NCBI GenBank assembly: GCA_964634005.1
Contig: CAZWKQ010000009.1
Coordinates: 1 to 64,000, forward strand
Direction of reading: 5' to 3'
Source of the DNA: CAZWKQ01 sp964634005
GTDB lineage: Bacteria > Bacteroidota > Bacteroidia > Bacteroidales > JACABE01
Length of the DNA: 64,000 bases
Of this stretch, positions 42,314 through 52,416 are shown in pieces. The notes beneath the pieces are model-generated. The model was not told the DNA's origin and made no database searches. It was given only the letters and a program-made list of their open reading frames with translations. Positions within the stretch are counted from its first letter, which is position 1; each line of letters starts with the position of its first letter. Both the position numbers and the translations under genes were made by a program.

Positions 42314-43075
42314 CTAAATTTCAATTTTTAATCCATCGTAGGCTAATTCGACATTAGGAGGTAATTCTTTCGTTACAAGTTTATGAAGTCCCATTAAATG
42401 GCTAATATGTGTTATGTATGCTTTATCAGGCGATATTAAATCAATAATTTTCAATGCTTCCTGAAGGTTAAAATGAGAGATATGAGGTGTTTTTCTTAAA
42501 GCATTAATTACTAAAATCTTTGATCCGTAAACTTTTGAAAGTTCTTTTTCTGTAATTTTATTTGCATCGGTAATATAGGTTAAATCGCCAATTCTATAAG
42601 CAAAAATTTTAAGTTTGTAATGCTGCACTTCAATAGGTAAAATTTTTATTCCGGCAACTTCAAATTGCTTGTTTTCTACAATATGAAGGTTTATTTCGGG
42701 GACTCCCGGGTATTTATCTACTGCAAAAGCGTATGAAAATTCGTTTTTTATAATTTCATGTACGTCTTCTCTTGCATAAACATCAATGGCTTTGCGTTGT
42801 AAATAATTGAAAGCTCTAACATCGTCAAGGCCTGCAACATGATCTTTATGGCCGTGAGTAAGTAAAAGAGCATCGAGCTTTAATACATTTTCTCTAAGCA
42901 TTTGTTGTCTGAAATCAGGGCCTGAATCAATAACAATAACTTTATCATCAATATTAATCATTACTGATGAACGTAATCTTTTGTCTTTTTTATCTTTAGA
43001 TTTACATACTTCGCAATTGCAAGCAATTACAGGTACGCCCTGAGATGTTCCTGTGCCTAAAAAAGTCAGTTTCAA
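42314..43075 (-). CDS. PhnP-like metallo-beta-lactamase-fold phosphodiesterase
   Basis: A 253-residue hydrolase of the metallo-beta-lactamase fold. The metal motif is LTHGHKDHVAGLDD, with further ligands in DSGPDFRQQ and THISHLMGLH. The N-terminal CNCEVCKSKDKKDKR is the PhnP-type zinc-binding segment. PhnP hydrolyses cyclic phosphodiesters; in this organism no phn operon is visible, so the substrate may differ. It lies between the DUF4301 gene (30 bp) and the glycosyltransferase gene (3 bp). Confidence 0.87.
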   Translation of the reverse strand: MKLTFLGTGTSQGVPVIACNCEVCKSKDKKDKRLRSSVMINIDDKVIVIDSGPDFRQQMLRENVLKLDALLLTHGHKDHVAGLDDVRAFNYLQRKAIDVYAREDVHEIIKNEFSYAFAVDKYPGVPEINLHIVENKQFEVAGIKILPIEVQHYKLKIFAYRIGDLTYITDANKITEKELSKVYGSKILVINALRKTPHISHFNLQEALKIIDLISPDKAYITHISHLMGLHKLVTKELPPNVELAYDGLKIEI

Positions 43076-43105
43076 TTTCTTTTGAGTTAATGGTTAAGAA
43101 AATTA

Positions 43106-44659
43106 CTATTGATGTTCAATTCTTAATAAATCATTAATAACTTTTACAGGGTTAAAGGTAATTATGGGAACTTCTACAAAAATGGTGAGCCAATCAGCCA
43201 TAGCTCCATTCCATAACCCCGGTAATTCCTGGGCTTTTAAATTGCGACCATCTTTAGATTTTATTGAAATAAATCCTGTTGAAGGATCTATATATTTTAA
43301 TAAATCGAAATTTTCCCCCTTATAGTTTCTTAATCCACAAACTAAATCAACCGGATTAAAATGAGTTGATGAGTTAAAAATTTGATTTTGTATACTGTTA
43401 TCCATATTGATTTGTGAAGATTCAATAATTTGTAGACTAATTTCATCATTCGAATTTTTCACCCAAAATGGTCCTCCACCCGGTTCTCCTTCATTTTTAA
43501 CCATTCCGCACACTCTAATTGGGCGATTTAGTTTATTAAATAAATATTCTATTTTCTTACTTCGCGGTAAAGTCTCAAAATTGTCATTAAAACGAATCAT
43601 TAATTCATTAATGGCAAAATCTATAATCTCATCAAGCATTCCATCATCAGGATTATTTTCAAGATTTTCGATGTATTTGAAGATTTTTTCTTGCAAATAG
43701 ATTAAATAGCCTCCAATTGCTTTTTTATAGTTATATGTTTGTTCCTTGTATTTATCAGGAACAACATTGTCAATATTCTTAATAAAAATAATATCTCCCT
43801 TCAAATCATTCAAATTTTCTATTAATGCACCATGTCCGCCGGGTCTGAAAAGAATGCTTCCGTCATCATTTCTGAAAATATTATTATCCATATCTACTGA
43901 AATGGTATCGGTACTTGGTTTTTGGACTGAGTGTGTAATTTTGAATTTTACGTTGAAAATATTTTCATAATAATTAGCAACTTGATTTATATGATTTTCA
44001 AATTTTAAAATATGCTCGGGTGAGAGTGTAAAATGTACTGAAGCATTTTTTTGATTGTCAGTTGCATAGTTTGCTGCTTCTACAAGATGTTCCTCTATTG
44101 ATGTTCGTGAATGTCCTTCGTATTTGTGAAATTTTAGTAAGCCTTTTGGAAGACTGCCATATCCTAAACCGTAATCTTCGAGCAAATAGTTAATTATAGT
44201 AACATAATCTTTATCGTTTAAACACTTTTCAATATCAATATTGTTTTTATCCATTACCTTTTTCAAATCATCATAAAAAGCAAACTTCTTTATATCGGTA
44301 ATAAATCTGTAAACTGAGTTAAAACTCTTATCACTTTCAAATTGCTGTATATCTTTATCTGTTTTTTTATATTTTTCTCTAAAGCTGTATAAATTTTTAA
44401 ACATTCTGCTTGCTGCACCGGAAGCAGGAACAAATTTCAATACTTCTCTCGAAGTACTTTTAGTCGTAAAAAGCTCTATAAAACGGTTTATTTCAGTATT
44501 TTCAAACACCTTAATTCCGTCTTTCACTAAAGCAGGTTTAACTAAATCAACAAAGGGAAAACCTTTTCGGTAATTTTCTAATTGTTGTTCGATTTTCGAA
44601 ATATCAATACCTAAATTTGAAATTTGCTCTAAGTCTCTTGAATTTAGCATAATTGTCAT
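43106..44659 (-). CDS. DUF4301-family protein
   Basis: A 517-residue cytosolic protein of a family widespread in Bacteroidota. Recognised by FVPASGAASRMFKNLYSF near residue 80, FRPGGHGALIENLNDLKGDI in the middle and CGMVKNEGEPGGGPFWVKN in the C-terminal half. These motifs resemble nucleotidyltransferase-like sugar-phosphate folds, so a nucleotide-sugar role next to a glycosyltransferase is possible, but there is no proof. A second ATG three codons later could also serve as start. It is the first gene of the three-gene reverse operon. Confidence 0.82.
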   Translation of the reverse strand: MTIMLNSRDLEQISNLGIDISKIEQQLENYRKGFPFVDLVKPALVKDGIKVFENTEINRFIELFTTKSTSREVLKFVPASGAASRMFKNLYSFREKYKKTDKDIQQFESDKSFNSVYRFITDIKKFAFYDDLKKVMDKNNIDIEKCLNDKDYVTIINYLLEDYGLGYGSLPKGLLKFHKYEGHSRTSIEEHLVEAANYATDNQKNASVHFTLSPEHILKFENHINQVANYYENIFNVKFKITHSVQKPSTDTISVDMDNNIFRNDDGSILFRPGGHGALIENLNDLKGDIIFIKNIDNVVPDKYKEQTYNYKKAIGGYLIYLQEKIFKYIENLENNPDDGMLDEIIDFAINELMIRFNDNFETLPRSKKIEYLFNKLNRPIRVCGMVKNEGEPGGGPFWVKNSNDEISLQIIESSQINMDNSIQNQIFNSSTHFNPVDLVCGLRNYKGENFDLLKYIDPSTGFISIKSKDGRNLKAQELPGLWNGAMADWLTIFVEVPIITFNPVKVINDLLRIEHQ

Positions 44660-44819
44660 TTTTTATTCAAAATTATAAAAATGATTTAAATAAAAAATAA
44701 AAATCGTTTTTAAAACTTGTTTATTTTCAAAAAATTGATAAACTATTTTTTTAAATTGTTGTCATTATTGAAAAGATTGATTTTTTTTGTAATTTTATCT
44801 TTCAAATTTAGTGATTTCG

Positions 44820-47800
44820 ATGATTAAATATTATAGGCTATTATTTTGGATTACAATATTCTTGTTTCATTTGCAAATTATTGATAGCTATGCGAGCAGA
44901 GATAGTTTAATATCTAAAAATCTTAGATTTATCGAAAACAAAAATCAATGGAACAAAAACGTTCTTTATGCCGCAAATTTGAACTACGGAATGGTTTTCG
45001 TTGAAAAAAAGGGATTGACTTTTAATTTTGTTAATCCTGAAGATGTTTTACATTCACACGCACATCACGGCTTTAATAAAAAACATAACCATAAATCTGA
45101 TAAAACTAATTATTTCGCTTATAGCTTAGACTTTTTAAATTGCAACGATGCCGTTATTAATGCTTATGAAAAATCAACCGATTATTACAACTTTTTCTTG
45201 GGTAAGGATCCCGAAAATTGGTCAAATTATGCATACAGTTATAAAGTAATTGAATATAAAAACCTATACAACAATATCAATTTAAAAATATACAGCAATA
45301 ATAATTTTATTAAGTATGATTATATCCTATATCCTAATTCAAATTATTCGGATATTAAAATTTTATATAAAGGTGTAAAAAAAGTATTTATTAAAAAATC
45401 TCATCTTATAATAGAAACTACATTTAATCAAATACTTGAATTAAGACCTTATTGTTATCAATTAATTAATGGTATAGAAAAGGAAATAAGCTGCAATTAT
45501 ATTTTAAAAAACAATATTTTATCGTTCGAATTGGGTGATTATGATAAAACTTTACCTGTAGTAATAGATCCTGCATTAATATTTTCGACTTATACTGGTT
45601 CTACTGCTGATAACTGGGGATTTACGGCTTGTAACGATTTACTCGGAAATGTATATGCAGGAGGTATAGTTTACCAAATGGGTTATCCTGTAAGCTTGGG
45701 AGCATATCAAACTGTAAGCGGCGGGGGTTGGGATATAGGAATAATAAAATACGATTCATCAGGAATAAATCGTTTGTATGCAACTTATCTCGGTGGAAGT
45801 TCAACAGATATTCCTCATAGCATTGTTGTTAATAAAGCTAATCAATTATTAATTTTGGGGACAACCGGTTCTTCGGATTATCCGGTAAAATCGAATGCTT
45901 ACGATACTTCTTTCAGTGGTGGGACAAACATTGCTTTGGACAATGTTTTGCAATATCCTAACGGTTCGGATATTGTAGTATCAAAACTAAGTACTGACGG
46001 CAGTCAATTGCTGGCTTCCACATTCATTGGTGGTAGTGGCAATGACGGGTTAAATTTTTTGCCACACTACAACAATATGTTGATGTTTGGGAATGATACA
46101 CTCTATTACAATTACGGAGATGGTGTAAGAGGCGAAATAATAACCGACAACCAGAATAACGTTTATGTAGGAACTTGCACTTTTTCGACTGATTTTCCGG
46201 GTACTTCAAATGGATTTCAAACATCAAATAACGGGAAACAAGAAGGAATTGTTTTTAAAATGGATTTTAATCTTACAAATTTGATTTGGAGTTCATATTT
46301 GGGCGGAAGCGAAAACGACGCAATATATTCAATTGATAACAACAGCGATTATGATGTTTATGTTACGGGAGGTACAACTTCTTTAAATTTCCCCACAACA
46401 AACGGAGCATATAAGACTTCTTATCAAGGAGGTTCAGCAGATGGATTTATATCAAGAATATCACAAAACGGCAACATATTAAAAGCTTCTTCTTACTTTG
46501 GTTCAAACAAATACGATCAGTCTTATTTTGTAAGAATTGGAAAAGATAATAACGTTTTTATTACAGGACAAACCAGAGCCGACAGCAATATTTTGATTTA
46601 TAATGCTCCGTTCAATGTTCCTAATAGCGGACAATTTATCACAAAAATAAAACCAAACCTCGATTCATTAATTTGGTCGACAGTAGTAGGCACAGGCGAT
46701 GGAAAACCCAACATATCTCCTACTGCATTTGCTGTTGATATTTGCAATAGGATATATTTAGTAGGCTGGGGAAGATATTGGGGCGATTATACGTACAACG
46801 GTGTAACTTACAGTTGGGGGACTGTTTTTGGTACTGTTAATATGCCGATAACCTCAAATGCATATCAAAGTGTGACTGACGGACAAGACTTTTATATAAT
46901 AGTTATCTCGAATGACGCATCATCTCTTGAGTACGCAACTTTTTTCGGAGAAATTCATACCGGTCCAAACTATAGCGGACATGACCACGTTGACGGAGGG
47001 ACAAGCAGATTTGACAGAAAAGGAACTGTATATCAATCAGTATGTGCAAGTTGCGGAGGGTTTAACCTCTTCCCTACTTTCCCTGCAAATGTTTGGTCTC
47101 CAACAAATGGTTCATTAAATTGCAATAATGCTGTTTTTAAATTTAAAATATTCGACAATTTTGCATTAGCCGATTTTGTAGACCCAATAACCGGATGTGC
47201 ACCTGATACTGTTCATTTTATAAACGCAAGTTTAGGCAATAGTTTTATTTGGGATTTCGGAGACGGAAGCCCTGTAAGTACTCAAAATAACCCTATTCAT
47301 GTTTATACTAACGCCGGAGTTTATTTTGTTAAACTTATTGTTTTTATGCCAAACGGATGTATATCAACTGATACAATAATCAAACAAATAGTAATACTCG
47401 ACGATACAACTTATAGTATTCCCGATGCCCATATGTGTTATGGAGATAATATTCAAATAGGTATAAATCCTGTTAATAATCCAAATTACACATATAATTG
47501 GACTCCTTCAACATATCTGAGCGATAACACAATAGCTAACCCTTTTACAAACACTCCTACTGATAAAATTTACAGATTGATTGTTAGCAATGGAAGTTGC
47601 AGCGATACTATTTTTCAAACAGTTAAGGTTCACAAAATGATAGTAGATGCAGGCAATGATACACTTGTATGCAGCGACACAGTTAAACTTACGGCTCATA
47701 CAAACGAGTTCCCTGTACATTATATTTGGTCTTCAAATTCAAATTTTACTGACACACTGAATAATGTATTAACCGATAGCAGTGTTCTTATAAATTTTAC

Positions 47801-48854
47801 TAATAATACTTATTATTATGTAAAAATAACCAATGATTGGTGCGAAGGTATTGATAGTGTTCATGTAGGTTTTTCAATTCTTACAAGCCCATCTGTGATT
47901 AACCATCCAACTTGTACAGATTCCTGCAATGGCTCTATATCAATAATACCTCTTGGAGGAACGCCTCCATATACTTTTCAATGGAATACCGGACAAAATA
48001 CTAGTACTATAAATAATTTATGTCCAGGAACATATACAGTTACTATCACTGATTCTGTTAATTGTAAATCAATTAAAACAATAAATCTTATTAATCCTCC
48101 ACCTTTAGTATTAAATAAAGTCATAAATAATATACCATGTCCGACAGCATGTATAGGAAGTATCCAAACAAATGTAACGGGAGGGACGTCTCCTTACCAG
48201 TATTCATGGAGTAACGGTTCAAATCAAAGCTCACTGAATTCGTTATGTGCAGGGAAATATTCATTGACATTAACAGACAGTAAAAGTTGCAAACTATACG
48301 ACACCACCGAAATTGTTGTAAGTAGTCCTTTTAATAATGTTACAGCATGGGCTGATAAGGACACTATATTTAAAGATCTTAACACACAGCTTCATGTAAC
48401 AGGGGTTAATAATGTCAATATTCAATGGATACCTTCAATAGGACTTAACAATCCTTTTAGTTTTAACCCTATTGCTTCGCCACAGGTCACTACAACTTAT
48501 TACTTTACTCTTACTGATCCTTATGGCTGCACATATACCGATTCTCTAATTATTTATGTAATAGATCAGAAATGTGATGAACCATACATATTTATACCAA
48601 ATGCTTTTACACCAAACAACGACTTGCAAAATGACGTTTTTTTGGTTCGAAGCGAGATACTTGAAGAAATGAACATAAAAATATTCGATCGTTGGGGTGA
48701 AAAGGTATTTGAAAGCAACAACATAAATTACGGTTGGGATGGACGATATAAAGGTGAATTACTTCAACCGACCGTTTATGTCTATTATTTCAAAGGGAAG
48801 TGTCAAAATCAAAAGTTTTTTGAAAAGAAAGGAAATGTTACTCTTATAAGGTGA
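44820..48854 (+). CDS. Large type IX-secreted protein with PKD, SprB-like repeats and gliding-type CTD
   Basis: A 1344-residue exported protein. After a signal peptide (LLFWITIFLFHLQIIDSYA) come a DUF7948-like domain (about 27-250), beta-propeller-like SBBP repeats (about 260-760, e.g. YATYLGGSSTDIPHSI), a PKD domain (about 783-842, FIWDFGDGSP), two SprB-like repeats (about 1023-1083 and 1103-1158, GGTPPYTFQWNTG and GGTSPYQYSWSNG) and a C-terminal type B sorting domain (about 1255-1344, IPNAFTPNNDLQNDVF, RWGEKVFES). The last domain directs export by the type IX system and surface attachment. I chose the ATG at 44820; a GTG three codons earlier is in frame. It leads a module with a PorP/SprF gene 12 bp downstream. 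Confidence 0.92.
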   Translation: MIKYYRLLFWITIFLFHLQIIDSYASRDSLISKNLRFIENKNQWNKNVLYAANLNYGMVFVEKKGLTFNFVNPEDVLHSHAHHGFNKKHNHKSDKTNYFAYSLDFLNCNDAVINAYEKSTDYYNFFLGKDPENWSNYAYSYKVIEYKNLYNNINLKIYSNNNFIKYDYILYPNSNYSDIKILYKGVKKVFIKKSHLIIETTFNQILELRPYCYQLINGIEKEISCNYILKNNILSFELGDYDKTLPVVIDPALIFSTYTGSTADNWGFTACNDLLGNVYAGGIVYQMGYPVSLGAYQTVSGGGWDIGIIKYDSSGINRLYATYLGGSSTDIPHSIVVNKANQLLILGTTGSSDYPVKSNAYDTSFSGGTNIALDNVLQYPNGSDIVVSKLSTDGSQLLASTFIGGSGNDGLNFLPHYNNMLMFGNDTLYYNYGDGVRGEIITDNQNNVYVGTCTFSTDFPGTSNGFQTSNNGKQEGIVFKMDFNLTNLIWSSYLGGSENDAIYSIDNNSDYDVYVTGGTTSLNFPTTNGAYKTSYQGGSADGFISRISQNGNILKASSYFGSNKYDQSYFVRIGKDNNVFITGQTRADSNILIYNAPFNVPNSGQFITKIKPNLDSLIWSTVVGTGDGKPNISPTAFAVDICNRIYLVGWGRYWGDYTYNGVTYSWGTVFGTVNMPITSNAYQSVTDGQDFYIIVISNDASSLEYATFFGEIHTGPNYSGHDHVDGGTSRFDRKGTVYQSVCASCGGFNLFPTFPANVWSPTNGSLNCNNAVFKFKIFDNFALADFVDPITGCAPDTVHFINASLGNSFIWDFGDGSPVSTQNNPIHVYTNAGVYFVKLIVFMPNGCISTDTIIKQIVILDDTTYSIPDAHMCYGDNIQIGINPVNNPNYTYNWTPSTYLSDNTIANPFTNTPTDKIYRLIVSNGSCSDTIFQTVKVHKMIVDAGNDTLVCSDTVKLTAHTNEFPVHYIWSSNSNFTDTLNNVLTDSSVLINFTNNTYYYVKITNDWCEGIDSVHVGFSILTSPSVINHPTCTDSCNGSISIIPLGGTPPYTFQWNTGQNTSTINNLCPGTYTVTITDSVNCKSIKTINLINPPPLVLNKVINNIPCPTACIGSIQTNVTGGTSPYQYSWSNGSNQSSLNSLCAGKYSLTLTDSKSCKLYDTTEIVVSSPFNNVTAWADKDTIFKDLNTQLHVTGVNNVNIQWIPSIGLNNPFSFNPIASPQVTTTYYFTLTDPYGCTYTDSLIIYVIDQKCDEPYIFIPNAFTPNNDLQNDVFLVRSEILEEMNIKIFDRWGEKVFESNNINYGWDGRYKGELLQPTVYVYYFKGKCQNQKFFEKKGNVTLIR

Positions 48855-48866
48855 TTCTGAAATATA

Positions 48867-49889
48867 ATGAGAAAAATATATATAATATCGATAATTTTTC
48901 TGTTTGCAATTTGTTGCCTTAATGTTAAGGCACAAGATATTCATTTTTCTCAGTTTTTGAATTCACCATTAAATCTTAATCCTGCTCAAACCGGTTTCTT
49001 TCAGGGTTCTCAACGCTTTGTTTTGAATCATCGTAATCAATGGTCGTCTGTTACTGTTCCTTACTCGACATTTTCCGGTAGTTTCGATTTACAAGCATTA
49101 AAAAGAAGATTTAAACAAGATATAATTGGTTTTGGTATAGTTTTAAATAACGATATAGCCGGTGACGGGAATTTCGGTACTACTCAGGGAAATTTTTCCG
49201 TATCGTATATAAAAGCCCTTAACAAAAGGAATAATCATATTATTTCATTCGGACTTCAAATTGGGGCTGCTCAACAAAAAATTGACTTCAGCAAACTTTA
49301 TTTTAACAACCAATACGACGGCGATATTTTCAATCCTAATTTAAGCAACGGAGAACATTTCCAAAAAAATTCATTATTCTATCCTGATATAAACTTTGGA
49401 ACTCATTGGTTCTTTCAAAAAGACGATCAGCTTATATTTAACTTTGGAGCAGCATTATTCCACTTAAACAAACCTGTTGTTTCTTTTTTTGAAAACAATG
49501 ATGTGAAACTAAACCGCAGATTTGCAGCGTATTCAGGCGTACTTATTGGACTTGACAAGAATATAGAGTTAACACCTTCAATATTATTTATGCAGCAGGG
49601 CAAATATAATGAAATGCTTTATGGGGCTGAATTGAATTTTATTTTAAACAATAGCCTGTATTTTTACTCTGCCTTTTCATTTGGAAGTTTCGTACGCAAT
49701 AATGATGCAATTATTGCTAAAGCATCTTTATCGCACCGAAAATTTATTTTCGGAATAAGCTACGATTTTAATATTTCTGAACTGCACCCGGCAAGCAGAT
49801 ATCTTGGTGGCTACGAGTTTTCGATAATTTATGTTGTAAGAAACACATACCAGAAGAAAGCAAAAGAAGTTCCTTGTCCGATATTCTAA
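48867..49889 (+). CDS. PorP/SprF-family type IX secretion outer-membrane protein
   Basis: A 340-residue outer-membrane beta-barrel protein. A signal peptide (IISIIFLFAICCLNVKAQ) is followed by the family start DIHFSQFLNSPLNLNPAQTG, and the barrel ends with a strand containing FSIIYVV. SprF-type proteins are required for the surface display of a particular partner with a type B C-terminal domain, usually the neighbouring gene product; here that is the 1344-residue protein. It starts 12 bp after that gene and ends 4 bp before the OmpA-like gene. Confidence 0.93.
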   Translation: MRKIYIISIIFLFAICCLNVKAQDIHFSQFLNSPLNLNPAQTGFFQGSQRFVLNHRNQWSSVTVPYSTFSGSFDLQALKRRFKQDIIGFGIVLNNDIAGDGNFGTTQGNFSVSYIKALNKRNNHIISFGLQIGAAQQKIDFSKLYFNNQYDGDIFNPNLSNGEHFQKNSLFYPDINFGTHWFFQKDDQLIFNFGAALFHLNKPVVSFFENNDVKLNRRFAAYSGVLIGLDKNIELTPSILFMQQGKYNEMLYGAELNFILNNSLYFYSAFSFGSFVRNNDAIIAKASLSHRKFIFGISYDFNISELHPASRYLGGYEFSIIYVVRNTYQKKAKEVPCPIF

Positions 49890-49893
49890 AATT

Positions 49894-52206
49894 ATGGGAA
49901 AAATAAATATTGTATCGAAATTCTTGAAAACTGCTCTAACATTAATGTTTTGTTTTATTTCTATCAATGCTGTTTTTTCCCAGTCTTATGAACAAATAAA
50001 AAAGTTTGCCGATGATGCCTTTTCGAAAGGAGATTTTTATAATGCCGCATATTTCTACAAACAACTCATAAAGCAAGAACCTAAAAATACTGAATCTCTT
50101 TTTTTATGTGCAAATGCCCTAAGATTGTACAACAACTATTCAGAAGCAATTTATTATTACGAAAAAGTTCTTCAAAACGACAATAACCCTGAATATGCAT
50201 TGGCAGAATTTTATCTTGCCGATATGCTCAAATATGAAGGGAAGTATTCAGAAGCAATCAAATATTTTTCTGCATTTTTGAAAAAAAATCCTAATGTAGA
50301 TAGGTATTATATAAATAAAGCCATTCAGGAGATTCAATCGTGCAAATGGGCATTGGAGAATAATAATGATAGCATAATAGCAAAAGTAGAACATTTAGGA
50401 AAAAATATCAATACTCCCTACTCTGAGTTTGGCGCAACTCAACTTGGTGATACTATGCTTATTTATTCTTCATTGAGCAAAGTTGCAGAAAATGAATTTG
50501 AAACTTTTTTACCTGAAACTTACTTATCGAAAATATTTTACTCATGGATTTCTGTTGCGGGATATTCATCAAGAAGGGAAATAAAAGGAAGTATTAATAC
50601 TAATAACGAGCATTCAGCAAATATTTCGATAGACAGCAAAAATATGCAAGCTTATTTTACACGTTGTTTAAATGATGATAAAGGAGAATTGATTTGCAAA
50701 ATATACACTTCTAATTTCAAAAAAGGCAAATGGGATAAACCAAAAAAATTAAATAACCTGATTAATCTGAAAAACTATACATCAACACAACCTTTTATAG
50801 TAAACAGAAACGGTAAAGAAGTATTATATTTTGTAAGCAACCGACCCGGCGGCTTCGGACAGTTGGATATATGGTATTCGATAAAACATAACGGAGAATT
50901 TCAATTACCGGTTAATCTTGGAAGTACTATCAATACTCCGGGAAATGAAATAACTCCATTTTATAATTTTTCTGATACATCATTGTATTTTAGTTCCGAT
51001 TGGCACTATGGTTTTGGCGGTTACGATATCTTTAAATCGAAGGGTGAACTTAATAACTGGCAAAAGCCCATAAATTTAATGAAACCCATAAATTCGTCGT
51101 TTAACGACAATTACATAACTTTTAATGATAATACTAATGAGGGATATTTTACTTCAAACCGCCCGGGTTCTTTATATATTAAAGGCGAAACTTGTTGCTA
51201 CGATATATATAAATTTGAATTGATTCCCAAAAAAGAAATTATAACGGAAAATAATAACCTAACTAAAAACGATGATACAATTAAGAAACTATTACCAATA
51301 ACTCTTTATTTTCATAATGATGAACCCGATCCTGCTACTATGAAAATTAGTACAGACAAAAATTATAAGCAAACCTTAGCCGATTATATTTCATTAAGAG
51401 ATAAATATATATACGAATATTCAAAAGGATTGAAAGGAGCAGAAAAAAATAAAGCAACAGAAGAAATAAATATGTTTTTCGACAATTATGCAGGTCGAGG
51501 ATTTGAACTTCTCGAGCTTTTAGCAAAATTGCTTTTAGAAGATTTACAAAAAGGTAATAATGTAAAAATAACCGTCAAAGGTTTTGCAAGTCCGTTAAAT
51601 AATGAGGCTTATAATATTAATCTTTCAAAACGAAGGATTTCGAGTTTAATAAATTACTTGAAAGAATATAACGGTGGAATTATTGAAAAATATTTACAAA
51701 GCGATAGTATAAACTTACCTAAACTGACCATTTACGAAGAGCCATTAGGAAAGAGCAAAGCATCAAAGGATGTAAGCAGTGACCCTAATGACCCTCGTAA
51801 TTCTGTTTATAGCCCTGCTGCTGCAATGGAAAGAAAAATTCAAATTTTATATTACGAATACGAAAATAAAGAGAAACAAATCATTGATACTATGCCTAAG
51901 ATTAGTTTTTTAACCGATAGTATTATTAATTACGGAAAACTAAGTTCGAAGAATAGTAATGCTTTTACTGTAAATATACAAAATACCGGAAACAGAGCAT
52001 TTAAGATAAAAAATATCACTTCTGATTGCAATTGTATGAAATTTTACTGGGATGAAAATGAGTTATCACCAGGAGATAAAATGAAATTTCATTTACTAAT
52101 ATTAACCGAAGAAAAAACAGGAAAGATTAAAACTAATTTGATAATAACTACTTACCCTATTGAAAAAAGTTTTACCATTCCGGTAATATTCGAGGTAATA
52201 AAATAA
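49894..52206 (+). CDS. TPR/PD40-propeller/OmpA-like protein with C-terminal DUF1573
   Basis: A 770-residue periplasmic or outer-membrane-associated protein, with a signal peptide ending VFSQ. TPRs lie at about 32-150, a PD40-type beta-propeller at about 175-440 (VLYFVSNRPGGFGQLDIWYS, YFTSNRPGSLY) and an OmpA-like peptidoglycan-binding domain at about 530-660 (KITVKGFASPLNNEAYNINL). The last 95 residues are a DUF1573 Ig-like domain (NTGNRAFKIKNITSDCNCMK). The first three parts match the layout of PorE-type proteins that link the secretion machine to peptidoglycan; the DUF1573 end is an addition. It is the third gene of the module. Confidence 0.88.
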   Translation: MGKINIVSKFLKTALTLMFCFISINAVFSQSYEQIKKFADDAFSKGDFYNAAYFYKQLIKQEPKNTESLFLCANALRLYNNYSEAIYYYEKVLQNDNNPEYALAEFYLADMLKYEGKYSEAIKYFSAFLKKNPNVDRYYINKAIQEIQSCKWALENNNDSIIAKVEHLGKNINTPYSEFGATQLGDTMLIYSSLSKVAENEFETFLPETYLSKIFYSWISVAGYSSRREIKGSINTNNEHSANISIDSKNMQAYFTRCLNDDKGELICKIYTSNFKKGKWDKPKKLNNLINLKNYTSTQPFIVNRNGKEVLYFVSNRPGGFGQLDIWYSIKHNGEFQLPVNLGSTINTPGNEITPFYNFSDTSLYFSSDWHYGFGGYDIFKSKGELNNWQKPINLMKPINSSFNDNYITFNDNTNEGYFTSNRPGSLYIKGETCCYDIYKFELIPKKEIITENNNLTKNDDTIKKLLPITLYFHNDEPDPATMKISTDKNYKQTLADYISLRDKYIYEYSKGLKGAEKNKATEEINMFFDNYAGRGFELLELLAKLLLEDLQKGNNVKITVKGFASPLNNEAYNINLSKRRISSLINYLKEYNGGIIEKYLQSDSINLPKLTIYEEPLGKSKASKDVSSDPNDPRNSVYSPAAAMERKIQILYYEYENKEKQIIDTMPKISFLTDSIINYGKLSSKNSNAFTVNIQNTGNRAFKIKNITSDCNCMKFYWDENELSPGDKMKFHLLILTEEKTGKIKTNLIITTYPIEKSFTIPVIFEVIK

Positions 52207-52211
52207 AAAAA

Positions 52212-52307
52212 GGGTAAGCCCCTTATATCGCACCGCTCAACCACCTATCCTTGCTTCCTTCCGAACCTGGGGAGTTTCGGCAGGAGCTGGTCGTATAAGA
52301 CTTACCC
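52212..52307 (-). ncRNA. ffs: Signal recognition particle RNA (4.5S type)
   Basis: Reverse strand, about 96 nt. The ends GGGTAAG and CTTACCC pair, followed by a second helix with CTTATA/TATAAG, and the apical domain contains the conserved GGTTCGGAAGGAAGCA segment with the GGAA tetraloop that binds Ffh. A run of seven Ts follows the 3' end as terminator. A TAATTTTG box (52312-52319, reverse strand) ends 4 bp before the RNA start, fitting the -7 element. The RNA pairs with Ffh to target membrane proteins during translation. Confidence 0.92.
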
Positions 52308-52416
52308 GCTGCAAAATTAATATTTTTTTAATCAAGAAAAAATTATTTAAATCAAATTTTTCTTAGGTAGATATTAAAATTGTGAATATAAGGTCGATAA
52401 AATTTGAAAATGTAGT

